From: Atrichornis clamosus
Lineage: Eukaryota > Chordata > Aves > Passeriformes > Menuridae
Length of the DNA: 64,000 nt
Direction: 5' to 3'
Assembly (NCBI GenBank): GCA_013400975.1
Contig: WBMZ01011869.1
Location: 44,997 to 108,996, forward strand
Shown: positions 26,114-39,230 of the stretch, in pieces
Position numbering within the stretch: the stretch's first letter is position 1
How the letters are laid out: the number at the start of each line of letters is the position of its first letter
The notes under the pieces: model-generated
What the model was told of the DNA's origin: nothing
The model's input: only the letters and a program-made list of their open reading frames with translations
The model's database searches: none
Position numbers and translations under genes: made by a program

Positions 26114-27649
26114 TATTTGGTCATGTATTTAGTTCTTCACAAATCTCAGTTATTGATTAAAGAGTTATTGATCAAATCCTTGATTCATTATAAGCCAGCT
26201 GCAGTCTTCAGGAGCCCAACCAACCAACAAATAGTGACTTGTTTAAGTGACTCTCTGTTTCTTTTGAATAACTTGATGTTCTTTACAAAATTTTTCATGC
26301 AAATATGATACAGTACAAGTATTGAAGCTGATATAAATTTCCTTAATTAGAAACTATGGGGAAATAATCCAAATTTGCGAAGATGCTAGTATAGCTCAAT
26401 AAAAATATTTAGGGAAGAGATGAAGTATTTGTTGTGAAAAATACATGTGCATGGAGCTGTACTATGAAGTTGGGAAAAATGACATGAACTCACTAAAATG
26501 CTGCACTAGGTTGCTGATCCCTGTTCTTCAGCACTAGCTTATGCTTTGTAGCCATACAGCACTCCATAAAAACAGTTTCAAAGTCATACAAGAGTTTAAA
26601 TCCCAGTTCTGGAAGTTATGTATTTGAACAGTTTGGAAATTAAATGCCACTGAAAATGGAAAGTAACACTGAAATTTGGGGGCACATATAAAAAATTCTG
26701 CTGTCAGCCCAGTCCATGAAGAACAATGGACAGTTGACATAGCTTTCAAAGGACAATGGAAGGAAATACCTTCAAGAGAACTGTTAAAGAAAAGCTTTTT
26801 AAAACAGCCATTAAGTCTTTTTTGACTCTGCCTTCAGTTCTGCCACAAGTTGGCAGTATCTCAGGACTTGACTGTTGTGGTGTTGTTGAGGAGTTTTGTG
26901 TGTGAATGTTGAATAAAGCTATGGTTTAACTTTAGATTGCAAGGGAGCAATGAAGAATTATTTCTTCATGAAGTCATAGACATGAAGAGGACAATTGTAG
27001 CCCATATTCCTATGGTTCAATTTAGGTGAAATAAAATCAAGTATTTGCCTTGAGACTTGGTTTCAAAGGAAGTCAGCTATGGGGTTAGAAACATGCCTAG
27101 ACAAAGCAACCCAGATAAGGGGTATCCACTCCTGTTAACCCCATTCTGCTGTTGGCAGGAGTCTGTCACCTGCAGGTAACTTCACACTGCTGTTTAGTGA
27201 CACTATCTTGATATCATCACAGTGTACCAGTAAGTAACTGAAAATATCATTTAGTTGGAAGGCAAAATGATAATTTATGTAAGTTTTGAAAAGTGTCTTA
27301 AATTAAATTTTAAAAAAAAATCAGCTTTTAGCAGGACTCAACAGCATTTCTCATCAGATTGTGTGCAATCAGTATTGCCACATATAACCTTTTGACCATA
27401 ATTTTTGTCACTCCCTCCTCCTCTCTACTGGGAAGCTTTAAATAATAATTGCACTCACTGCCTTTACTCAGTAGAATACATAAAAGCAGAGATTTAGGGA
27501 ATGTATTGTTTTTAATTTATCCCCTCTGACTAGCTTTCTGAGATTCTTTGCTTCTCAAATAACAGACTGCTACAAGTCAAAGCAGGGAACTTGATGTATT
27601 TCTTACAGTTTAGGAAGCATATGAAATTTCACTTACTGGAAATAAATAT

Positions 27650-27881
27650 GTGTGGTTGGTTGACCCTGGCTGGATGCCGGGTGCCCACCAAAACCACTTT
27701 AAACTCCCTTTCTCAACTGAACAGCAGAGTGAAAATATAACACAAAGCTTGTGGGTTGAGATAAGGGCAGGCAGAGATCTCTCAGCAGGTACTGTCACAG
27801 GGAAAACAGAGCTGACTTGGGGAAATTCGCTTAATTTATTACCCATCAAATCAGAGTAGGGTAATGAGAAATAAAACGTGT
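27650..27881. mobile_element. Avian LTR-retroelement fragment (probable ERV LTR piece)
   Basis: About 232 bp resemble a repeat I know from many bird genomes: ggttgaccctggctggatgc, gggtgcccaccaaa, agtgaaaatataac, gtgggttgagataaggg, then aatcagagtagggtaatgag. The element is usually described as LTR/ERV-derived. Neither LTR ends nor coding sequence are present, so it is a dead internal fragment. ORFs on both strands overlap it and are not taken as genes. Family assignment is from memory. Confidence 0.65.
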
Positions 27882-30547
27882 AAGACTGGTCATAAGTAGG
27901 ATTGTTGACTTCTGCAAAACCAGCCTGTTGTTTGGGTTCACATGTGAATATCAGTATTTTGAATAACTCCATGGGGTGAACATGAGAGGGAAAGTAAAAT
28001 TTCTGACAGCATATGCAATGTCTTTAGATTCTGATCTTTGAAACTCACTTCTAGACTTGCTTCTGGATAATCCAAGAGAATCCTTTACCTGAAAGAAATG
28101 AATGTCAACAGTGTAGAGCTTAGTTTATGATACAAGTTCAGATGCTTAATTTCATTAACTACATTTTAAACCACAATCTCTATTTGCTGCTTTATCTGAA
28201 AGGATGGTGGATCCTCTGGAAGGATGAACATCTTCAGTTCCTCGTTTGAAATGCATATCACAAGCCTCCTTGGCTAAATGTACTGCTCCTTTTCACAGAG
28301 TGACAGCATTCTTTGAGGTAATTCTTTCTGCTTTTCTCATTTTTTTTTTTCACTTTCAAAACAAAAGATCTATTGCTGGGGTTTTTTAATACTCTTTTAT
28401 GAGCTTTTCCAGAGTCTATCATATAGCATGTATGAGATATATGAAAAAGCCAAGATGATGCACATTTTGGAGTAGCAGTAGCATAAAACATGGGCCCTAT
28501 TTCCATTAAAAAATGTATTTATATTCACTTTCATATTCACTTTAATTATAAATTAAATTTTAAGAGTAAGATATTGCCTCAGAAGAGATTTGTTTAAAAA
28601 TTTACATTGGTGATTTGATTCTGTAATTGTCTTCAGAAGCTGTTTAATTAAACAAATGCTTATTAGCTTATCCTTAGTTTAGAAACTGCCAGAACATGTG
28701 CTTTTAAAGGTCAGTGCTTAGGTAGTTTCCTTCTTAATGTTGTGGGGTGGGAAAAAGAAGAGCAAAGATCACTGCTTGGATACTTTGCCTTGCTTTGAAT
28801 GGAAAGAAAAACCCAAACAAACCATAAAGTCTTAACAATCATTTTGCTTTCATCACGTTTTAAAAGCCTTGTGTAAAGCCTTTCTCCTTTGCAAAGTTAA
28901 GCAGGATTTGTCCCTTTATGATGATTGTCTTAGAGCCTTTAAAATGCAGGAAAACGAGTTTAGCAGCTGTCAAAATTAGTGCAACTCCAGGGACTAATAA
29001 AAACTGTAATGTTGACACATCAAATAACATCCTCGGGATGTGGGACAACACCTAATGTGCGTTTTGTCTGACCTGCTGCATGCGTATGTGGCAGCCCTTG
29101 CGCACAGTCAGTAACTTGAACAGAGTCAGGTTTCAAATTGTGTGTGCTACTTAAGGAGAATAAACATTACACTCTGTAAGTGTAGGGGAGCAAAACGTAG
29201 CCTGAATTTGTGGAGAGCTGCACCGCAATACTGATGTGTGCTAAAATGCCCCTTACAACATGTCTGTGCGCACGTTATTTCTTCAGTGTGTGGATGAGGA
29301 TATGTCTAATAATGCTCATATTTATGAAATATTTATTTGGCTTATGATAAGATCCAATACATACGTATATTCAATATATAGTGAGAAACTAGAAGACTTA
29401 CTAAGTATGTGTTCTTTGAAAATATTTCCAGATGCTAAAACAGAAAAAAATATCAGTAGAAAATATAAGTATGAAAAAACCAAAATCATGTTTTGGGAGA
29501 ATTTTATTTCCAATATGCTGATTTAATTACCTTGAACTACATATGTCAAGGACTCGAATGCAGAAAGAAATTGCAAGTCAAAATGCAAAACACCCCAAAA
29601 CCATCACCCTTCAAAGACAGGTTTTCAGGCTTATCTGGATGAATAGTGACCTGAGAAAGAACCTCTTCCCTCCTGCCCTAAAGACAGCATGAAAGAGAGC
29701 TTTATCTTGTAGGTCAGAGAAAGTAAGAAGAGGTTAGAATTGCCAGAAGTCAAGCTGAAGCGACCTTTGCAAGGAAATTAAAACAAATAAACAAAAAGAT
29801 TCTTTAGATAAAGAAGAGAACAAGATCTGTTTGCATGATGTAACCTATATTGGCCTCAAGTAAGAGTAGTATTTTGATTCACTTTTAAATAGTGATGCTA
29901 AAAATCTGCAAAAGCCAGATGGCTAATGATTATGGACAAGTGGCAATGGAAACCACCTCCCTAATGATGGTAAAATAAACTCAGTATGTAACATATGCTA
30001 AATGGATTATGGGTGGGAATTGGATAGGTGCTCTCAAGAGTTTTGCCATTTCAATCTGACAGCATCTCTTAAGAAAATGAGATTAGAAGGAAAAAAAAAA
30101 GTAGAATAAAGTGCAATTTATGTTTTTCAGTGGTATATCTTCCTAAAGTAATGTAAGCTTTGATAAGATACCTGATCACATTACCAGAATTAGAAGTTAC
30201 TTTTTAATCTCTCTAATTCAAGTGTTAGGCACATGCCTTCTGTGCCAACCATGCACATTGTGGTTTGTGTTTTGTATTGAACACTCTAAACTTGCCATGG
30301 AGTAGCAGAGTGCTTTATGGCTTGTTTTGTGCTGAGGGAGTTAAAACTTTTGTTCCATGGACTCACAAACTTATTTTTGCTGGATCTCTTTGATTTGGGG
30401 AATGAAATCTGATGCTTGGAGGGATTTCCCATCCAGGGAACTTCCCTTCCTTTGTATAGGGTGCTACATAAACTCTGTTTTTCTCTGACCAGAAGACGTG
30501 TTCTATGTATGTTCAAGGTCCTTTCTCTGGGGGTTCATCTTTTGTTC
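27882..30547. other. Downstream flank of VEGFC, no gene seen
   Basis: AT-rich, with a CpG-richer patch at about 28950-29275. No repeat family or gene recognised. Confidence 0.7.
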
Positions 30548-30815
30548 CAGGTAAAAAGCAATAGGACAAGAGGAAATGGCCTCATATTGTGTCAAGGGAG
30601 ATTTAGATTGGATATTAGGAAAAATTTCTTTACTGAAAATGTGGTCAAGCATTGGAACAGGATGCTTAGGGAAGTGGGAGAATCTCTGTTCTTGGAAATG
30701 TTCAAAAACGTGTACACTTGCTGCTGGGAACATGATTTAGTAGTGGACCTGGCAGTGCTGCGTTAATGGGTGGGCTCCATGATCTTGGAAGTGTTTTCCA
30801 ACCTAAATGATTCCA
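30548..30815 (+). mobile_element. CR1 LINE 3' fragment
   Basis: This roughly 270-bp 5'-truncated CR1 encodes the same ORF2 tail as the copy at 20037, in better frame: TRGNGLILCQGRFRLDIRK, then NVVKHWNR. It continues with the usual 3' UTR wording (ggctccatgatcttgg...ttttccaacctaaatgatt). The terminal octamer array is reduced to one degenerate unit. Confidence 0.9.
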
Positions 30816-32913
30816 AGTACAAATATGTAACCATCTAGCCTTGCCTTTGCTACTGTGACCCGATGTTTCCTGAATGTCACTCTTGGACAACTAATGGAAA
30901 CAAAATAATAGTACATGGCTTCTGGCTTGTCAGAACTAAGCAGTGACACCTGGAGGGAGTTTAAAGGGTGTGTTATTAATGCATTATAAACACTGCTTAT
31001 TAATGAAGTTACTGCACTGACTATAGTGAAGAAACTTGTTCGCCAAAGAGCTTGGAGAAAATCTGCTTTCCATAGGTAGAATTTAAGACACTGTGGAAAA
31101 AGACCAACAGCTCTGAACTACCATTGCTTTTTCACAAGAAACTGGAGACAAATTTTATTAGACCTTTTTTTTCCAAGAGGTGTTCGCTACTGTTGACTGT
31201 GTTCAGGGAAAGGAGAGGACAGACAACTGGACAACAAAAGCTTTCATAACAGTTTAGCTAAGGGCTGGGGTGCCTGCAAATTTTTTCTTTTATTTTTGAC
31301 ACGTAGTATCTGTCTGTGAGTGTGGAAGTACCACACAAGGGAGAGAAAGAGATCAGCTCCTGTATATGATTAGCAGACAACTTGTTCCCTAACATCATCC
31401 AAAATTACAATTCTTGCCATGGTGGAGAAATATACTTTGTCCCCCTGGAATAACTATACAGTTTATGTTTTGGTGGGATTGACCCTCCCCCTTGTTGATG
31501 ATTGTTATACGTCCTAACCTTTAGAACTCCTGTGTGTCCTACTAACACCCTGCCACAGCATTTCAGCACTAAGGAAGCACCTGCTGCCTTATCTAAGTAT
31601 CTCTGCTCTGCTGCTTAAGATACCTCTTTTTCCCCAATTCTGCAAGAGTCATTTCAGAAGGCTGCTTTGGGGTGGCAGTGGATGCAGGAGGAGTATGCCT
31701 GATCTGCCATTACAGGTGTGACTCTGCAAAGCTCTCTGCCCGAGATGGGGAGAAAAACTGACTCATAACTTGTTTAGGGCTGCCTGTGGCATGCCCTTCC
31801 TATTCCCTTTTACAGAGGAAGCTGAGCATGGATTACAAGTTCAGCACAGCTCTGTCTAGACAAACAAAACTGATACATGGAGCAGGTGAAGCAGTGAAAG
31901 AGCTGTTGGGAGTCTTCAAGGAGGGTCTGCAAAGATTTGAAAATCTGTAAAGCAGGTTTATAGCTTCCTGAATTCTATCTGTTTTCTACACGCACATAGT
32001 AGTTGCATATTGTGTGAAAAGGGCACTATCCTTCCTCTCTGAAGCAAAACGCTCCAGAATTATCCCTAATTGTATTAAATGCAGCTGCAACATTCACTGT
32101 ATAACCTAGAGCTTGGCATACTCAGAGCCAAAGCGTGCTGCAGTTGGCCTACTGAGGGATGTGTGCTGTAAGCGTGATGAACCTTTACCTTTGAGAATAT
32201 TTTACCATAGTCTTTGTCGCTTTTAATCGTCTACTGATTTATCTGGAAAACACAATTTGCAATTTTTAACACTGGTGTTTAATTCCTTAGGTGTCTTTAC
32301 ACATTTCAACATCTGAGGACTTCCATTCAAAGTCTTTTGAATGTCAAAGTCTTTCTTTCCATTGTCTTCTATTTAGCAGAAGCTAGGGCTTAAATGCAAG
32401 TTTGACTTGGAGGCAAAGCCTTTTGGTTGGGTGGTTTTTGTCTCTTCTGTGCTCACACTTGGATTAATTATTTTTGTAGTCTTCTTATAAATAAGAATTA
32501 GCTCTTTTTTTCCCAGAAGAACATCTGTTTGCCATTGACAGCTTCTTGAAAGGTGGTTATTTTTGCTTTAAGAATGTTTTAGTGTGAGTTATATCTTCAG
32601 AGACAACAAACAAAAAATAAAAGAGAAAACTGTACTGTATTACGTTTTCATTCCAAATACAATTTTCATTTCAGAAGAGAAAATGGCCTGAAACTTTTGG
32701 AAAGAAAATAATTACTGATATGTGGAACATTATCTGCGTAAATACACTCCTTGCATGTTTAAGGAAATGAAATTTCATTAATGTTTGGTGTATCGTATGC
32801 ATAATCCCATAGAGTTCAAAGTCTTGTTTTACACTTCAGCACTGGGAATCAGGATTTCCCAACACAATGCGGTCAGAAAAAATGAATTAGCACTGACGCA
32901 GAGCTCACGACCT

Positions 32914-32927
32914 CCTTGGCGCCAAGG
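32914..32927. repeat. 14-bp palindrome CCTTGGCGCCAAGG
   Basis: Perfect GC-rich palindrome with a TTGGCGCCAA core, resembling E2F or NFI half-site sequence, in a CpG-bearing patch. Confidence 0.9.
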
Positions 32928-35900
32928 GGCTACATTTAGCCAATTTCCTGCAAGGATGTAGTTCAAGGAAAGTTTCTCGCTGGTGTCTGATGTAATTTAT
33001 ATGATCACATTTACCTTTTTCTTTTAACGTTTATAGGAGTGACTTTAAAAAAATCAATTTTTAATAGTTACTTGAATACCATTCCCTTGTTGAAAATAAG
33101 ATTTAATTTCATTGCCTTTGTATATGCCCTGTTTGACTGTAAGTCCAGTGTTTTGTTATTTCAACAGACTTCAAACATGTCATAAATAAATTTCCACTGG
33201 GCTGGCACTTCCTTTTTGCTTCCTGATGTAGGGATTGATTGTTCTTTGCAAGTCTCTTGGGATTTTATGAGCTTTCTCAGAATGACTGACTTGACCACAA
33301 ATTCCATCATCATAATTTTCAGCAACCGTTCACACAGAAAAGCCGATAGAGGCAATTTTTGGAACAATAGCAAATGCTATGTATTGTATGAGATCAAATG
33401 CCTTCTCAGGTGTAACAGGAGACACAGACAATGATGGAATCTGTTAAAAATGTTTTTTGTGGGATTAGAGTCTGTTGCAGAGAAGGTTATTAATATGAAA
33501 GTTGTGTAAGATAATATTCCTAAAATAAGCGTTTCTCACAAGGGGTGTTTTTGTATATGCATAAAAACACTAACATGATTAAATAGACTACTCACCAATT
33601 GGGAAGCTTAACAAGTACTATGGAGATAAAATGATATTAAAACTATGTACTGAACCCACTTAGGATAAGAACATAGTAAAATTTTAATAGTATTAAATTA
33701 GTTAAATAATGTAATTGAATAACTAAATATCTCAGAAATAAGAAAAGGAATTAATGTAATAAGAATGATTAACTGAGAAAGTAGGAGTTCACGGTTCAAT
33801 CCAAATGCTTAGACAGAGGGATGTCCAGTGGCACCTTAGATGTCCAAGTGAATCCTGGTCTTCTCTAGGCCTAGCATTTATACCTGACAGCCTTGAAGCA
33901 TCAAGCTATGCTTGATGTCTGAAACAAGACTAGACCTATGTTTAGAACCAAAAATCAACTTCTCTTCTCGAGTGGAACACTGAAAATGAATACATTTTGC
34001 AATATCACCTTAACTAAGTTTTTGTATGTCTGATTTGGAATTTCCATTGACCTTTTAAATGCTTTGACAAATTAGATGGTTTCTTGGCACATATCTGGGT
34101 TGGACTGCTTTTGCCCTGTAAGATCTTATAGGCAGCTTTTTAAAGAAGTTACTATGAAGCTGAAAATGAGATTGCACAATTATTTCCTCTTCCAAATATT
34201 GTGTAAAACTGGATTAAATATTTAAAGGCAGCAATTGCTGAAAAACACATTTTTTAATGGTGAATGATGCATAATTAGCGTTCTTAGACTTACTATTAAA
34301 AAAATTTCTGGAAAGCATTTTAACTGACACAAAAGTGTCAAATATGCATTTAATTTACATCAAAAAATGCTGCTGGCACAGTCATCATCCACTTAGGAAC
34401 AAGTGGCTACTTGACTACTGAGCAAACGTGATCCTAATGAATGGACATCACATAATTTTTCTATGTTCCTACCACAGAAAAAAAATGTGGAGGGCTTTGA
34501 TCCAAAGTAATCATTTTTCGTGATTTCATCCACAAATTGTACAGTTTTACCATGCTGTGTGGAAAGACAGCTGGAATTATATATCCCATATAAGCAACTA
34601 CTCTACAGGTTTGTACTTGGGAAGTAAATGAGCTCAGAAATTTTAGTGCATTTGCTTAAAATGTATCTATGTCCTATATAATCATGATAATTATGCCACT
34701 TTAATCAGAAGTTTATGCCCAACTGCATAACTTTCAGTCTTCAGTTATAACTAATGTGCAGCTAGTACCTAAAATGAAATTGGAAAGGTAAAACTGCATT
34801 CAGCAGAGCACTTTTCCTTGTCCACTTGAACGAATTTAGAAAAGCATTACAGAGACCAGAACTGAAAGTTTGATCTCTGTTACTCAATAACCAATTCAAA
34901 GTGGGAGAAGCTGTATGTTGAGTAGTAGGAAGTCTGATATTTTCATTATCGCATTTTATCAAAGAGAAGGTGAGTCTCATTAGAGGAGATGCTAAAGATC
35001 GGTCCTGCAGAAGTTTTAAATCACGATGCTCAATTCTGAGTCTGAGCTGCTTAGGAGAGAAACTATGTGATGCCACATTCAGGCCTTCCTTATGACAGCT
35101 TACCACGATTGTAGGCAGGAAAAATAAACAAGAGGCTGGATGCTACAACACTGGCTGTGGTATGATCCAGCAGCAGTCAGTCCCAGTTTTGGAAGTGGGG
35201 AGATGATCTTGAACAGGGAATCAAGTAAAAACTATCAAACAGTGTTGAGAGAGAATTACCTATACAGTGATTGCACATGAAATTAAGAAGTGAAGCTAAA
35301 AGGTGAGAGAAACTCAGAAAGACTTGATGTTCCATTTTACATAAAATTAACTTCAGGTAATACTACATAAAATACACTTTCATACAAAAAGCTAAACATA
35401 TGTTTTCTCACCCATTGTATCATAGTAGGTAAAACCCCCATATTCTCTAAATCTTTCATAAAATGTACTGAGATCATGTATCATGGGACACACTTGAAAA
35501 AGTTTGCAAACTGCTGCAGTATCAGAGTAAGACTGGTACACTCAAAGAGCTAGTAGAGGGCTCATTTCTTTACTCAAGTTAAAATGTTGTCATTCTTATT
35601 GTAAGGAAATTATGATATTTGGAAAGAGATACTTTCTACTCCTGGCAATCTTATTTTTGTATCTATCTGTAATTGTATTTTATCTAAACTCCTGAATAGG
35701 AAGGAGTTCAAAATAACAGTTTTGCCCTAGATTTTCCTTCAAAATCAAGTATCTCTATTTTCACTCTAGTTACCTGTATATATACTTCATTTATATACAT
35801 ATGCATTTATACATACTTTTATAGCTCTAGAGATATATTATACAAGATTTATAGGTTATCTAAATAGATCTGTAGGAAATTAGCAACTGTTAATATTTAG

Positions 35901-38900
35901 AAAAACAGTTTCATTCTATATTTTTTGCTTTTTATTTACTTTTTAAACAATAAATAAGAACATAATTCCTCTCTTGAACTGTGACTAAAAAAAAGACATA
36001 ATTGCGAGAAGCCACCAGGAAGTGTACTATAGTTCAAGCATCTTTTGGCTTGATTTTGTTGCTAGTATCTAAAAGTTCTTTCTAGGAAGCACTTCCCAAT
36101 TAAAGCATGTTAGGATTCAAGACCTACTTCTCTGTACAAATTGACTGAAATAACTTCTTTCAATAGAAAGCAATGGGAAGGGAAAAAATTGTCTTTCTGA
36201 GCTACAGTTCTGGCACTCTTGGGGGAATGGGAACAGATGGTATAACTACAGATCCAGGACTGTTATGCATTACTTTTTCTCACTGTCCCTCCTCCTGTAT
36301 TTCAAAGACAAGAATTCCTCTTTTCTGGACCGTGGTACAGATTTTTTTGGATGGTTCTTAGCAGGATGTGTATAGATGTGGGGTTATGAGATTCCATACA
36401 GAAGGATGCGTGAACCTAACTGAGACAGAAAGGAGACTGATGCTCTGCCCTTGTGAAGATACTGGTGTTCCTCAAAGAAACAGTAGCTGTGGGGAGAGGA
36501 TAGACATGGATCAGAGAAATTGGCCAGAGGATGTTTTCTTAATATTTTAGGGGATCAGACTATATATAAACTGCATATTATAGATGAATTAGGTATGATA
36601 TAGTGAGGCAGCCTATCCCACTAGTGCTGCATACCAGATCTTAGTACTTGGTCAGGCAGAACTTGAAGCATTTTTAATTCTCATCAAAGTTTGCAGTGAA
36701 ATAGAGGATATGTCTTGTTTACATCTTGTCATGGGAATTAGTCTACTGTTTATGGACTGTTTAGAAAACAGCCTAGTGCTGGTCTGAAAAGGATTATGCA
36801 AGAGAAAGCTATTTCTATTGTTTTTATTTTTCAATGCATCTGTCAGTAAATGTATTTTTTCATCTGTTGACAGTCTATGAAATATATGAGTAGTACTTGA
36901 ATAATGATTTTATGGAGTTATTTGAAAACCTTGCAATGCTCTCTGTCTTATTTGTAGTTAAGCATCTCTAGAGAGTATGTTTAACATTGTTTCTTCTGTA
37001 TTTTGGCATGAGAGTGAGAATAGATGTTAGAAATGCATACTACTTGTTGCAATCTGAAGTAAAACAGAATTTTTCAGCATTCTAACTAAAGAAATAAATT
37101 AGCTAGTGCAATATTATTTTTTAAGTGCATTAACAGCATATTTGATGTTTTTCTCATACACAGTGTGTCTCAGCAGATGGAAGGATCCAGCTGAGTAACT
37201 TTCTCTGCTTACAGTTTTGTACTCAGCAGATGACAGTATAGGTCAATGACTGTTTTCTTTGGTGTAAAGACAAAATAAAATGTAGGTAATTCAAGTAATA
37301 TAGGTAAATTAACAATATCAAAGGGGAAAAACAAACTTTCAAGGCTTTAGAAGCAGAATAGATCAGCTCTCATCAATTCCTGAATGTTGTTTTTGTCTTT
37401 GAAAGGCAGCTGCTTTTTTTTTTTTAATTTTTAATTTCTGCTAAGATAAATTTGGACATGTGAGGGTTAAGTATCAATGCATATTTGGATCTTGAAGATA
37501 GGCAAGCAGAACATTATCTAATTGCTTTAATGATGGTTTATTACTACAAGAAAATATTAAACAGTTTTCTCATTTAGCAGATAGCTTCATCAGAAACAAT
37601 GCAAATAAGATGTAAAACAGTCTCATGGTGGATGTGTAGATCTCTCATATCTTACATAAATTCAGGTTAAGTATTTTTGAAGCCCACTAAGATAATTGCT
37701 AGATTTGTGAATCCAAGTCTTTACTCTTTCCTTAGCGTCCTGCATTTTCTTTAGTATTCAAAGTGTGTGATGAGAAGCAAAAAGATGGACTTTCCACTGT
37801 TTTCTCACATCTCAAGAAACATGGTAAACATTCATCACCTCAAAACATCCCACCAGAATGTCGTGTGTCAATGACATGGTACAGCACTGCAAATATGAGT
37901 GTGTTTCATTCTTTCATACCAAGCACTACAATAAACTATGATGTTTTTGGTTTGCATGAGCATCTATAAATCCTTATGAAAGTTATTTCAAGGAAGCATC
38001 TTTTGTAACATGTGTGGATGATACAGCTCTCACCATGTGAATTGGCCAAAATGTCCAGAAAATGGCAGCTGCCCCCCTGAGTGCTGCCCTGGCTGGCAGC
38101 AGTTACTGCATGGAGTGCCATGACCAGCAGGGCTCATTAGCCAAAGATGTTACTCTACTGATGCCAAATTGGAACTTACCCTGACTTTAGCCCCAAGTCT
38201 TTACTATTCAATTACTGATAATCTCGAGGATGAATGCTTGACAGACTCTTTGTGTATATAAATAATGTAGTGTCTTGCCTTTCAGATCTCTGATTTTCCT
38301 GGATGGTTTGAAGGTGGAAAAAAAAATCAGACTTTTTTTTACAGACATAAGAGGAATTACTACTGTCTCATTCACCTCTTGAATTCACCTCTTTAAACTA
38401 CTGTGTTTTAAGTAAAGTGGCTTTTTAAATTCAAAATGGTTTTCTTTTCTGAATTCTTTTAGTTGTTATACCTGATTAACATGAAGATGACAGCTTAGGA
38501 AAAGGAAATTTCTTGCTTTCATTGAGGTATATAAAGTATTATCATTTAATAAGCTGCTGAAAATTTAAGTATGAACAAGTTCTAACTATGTCAATTTACC
38601 CTACAAATTAATGAAATCCCAGCAAAAACACAAAAAGGTGTAGTGTTTCTTTGGACACTGTAGAATGATTGCAACTCACAACAGTAAGACTTTTTTTACT
38701 CAAAGAGAGCAAAGTATGTTATATCCTACAGAAGAGAAGCATGACAAAAGTGAAAAATTGGAAATAGTCACATGCGCTAGATGAAAAGGGTTTATTCCCA
38801 TACTTGTCAAATTCCCAGAACTACTGTCTTATAGCAGGTGATAACATCCAGGACAGTTCACTCCTTCTCTAACATCTGCTGGTTTGTTACAAGAACATGA

Positions 38901-39206
38901 TAGTCAAATAAATAGTTCTGGAATCCTGATCAAGTCAACCACAATAGTTTAGTTCTTCCCTTCTTCAGCAATCAACGATGTTAGAACAACCTGTAAAAAA
39001 CAGCAGTGCTTGATGACATTTACTAGGCCTTGCTACTCTGAAGACTGATCACAGTCCTACAGAAATGCCATTAAAATGAATAATACCATTTAAATCAGAA
39101 GAGAGAATCACTGATGTCAGCAACAAGCCTCCTCCTGCAGATGTAATGGTTTTGACTTGCCTTTAGCTAACCTCTTCTTGATAGTCTTCTCAGAGGCCAA
39201 GATTAC

Positions 39207-39230
39207 TTATTTATTTATTTATTTATTTTT
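39207..39230. repeat. (TTTA)n simple repeat
   Basis: About five TTTA units. Confidence 0.9.

Larger units (their letters stand above)
20834..27649. other. Downstream flank of VEGFC, no gene seen
   Basis: AT-rich sequence with the 43-bp duplication (24462) and the TA repeat (26094). The stretch 22380-22560 is less AT-rich and holds two identical forkhead-type cores. No coding signal. Confidence 0.7.

Noticed and set aside
27610..27972. 120-codon minus-strand ORF
   Set aside because: Most of it overlaps the LTR-derived fragment at 27650-27881. No retroviral or cellular protein motif is visible.
30416..30766. 116-codon plus-strand ORF
   Set aside because: Its second half is a piece of CR1 ORF2 and the first half is flanking sequence read in frame by chance; it is not a host gene.
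34762..35106. 114-codon minus-strand ORF in unique sequence
   Set aside because: No recognisable motif, no splice or promoter context, and a length that can occur by chance in 64 kb.
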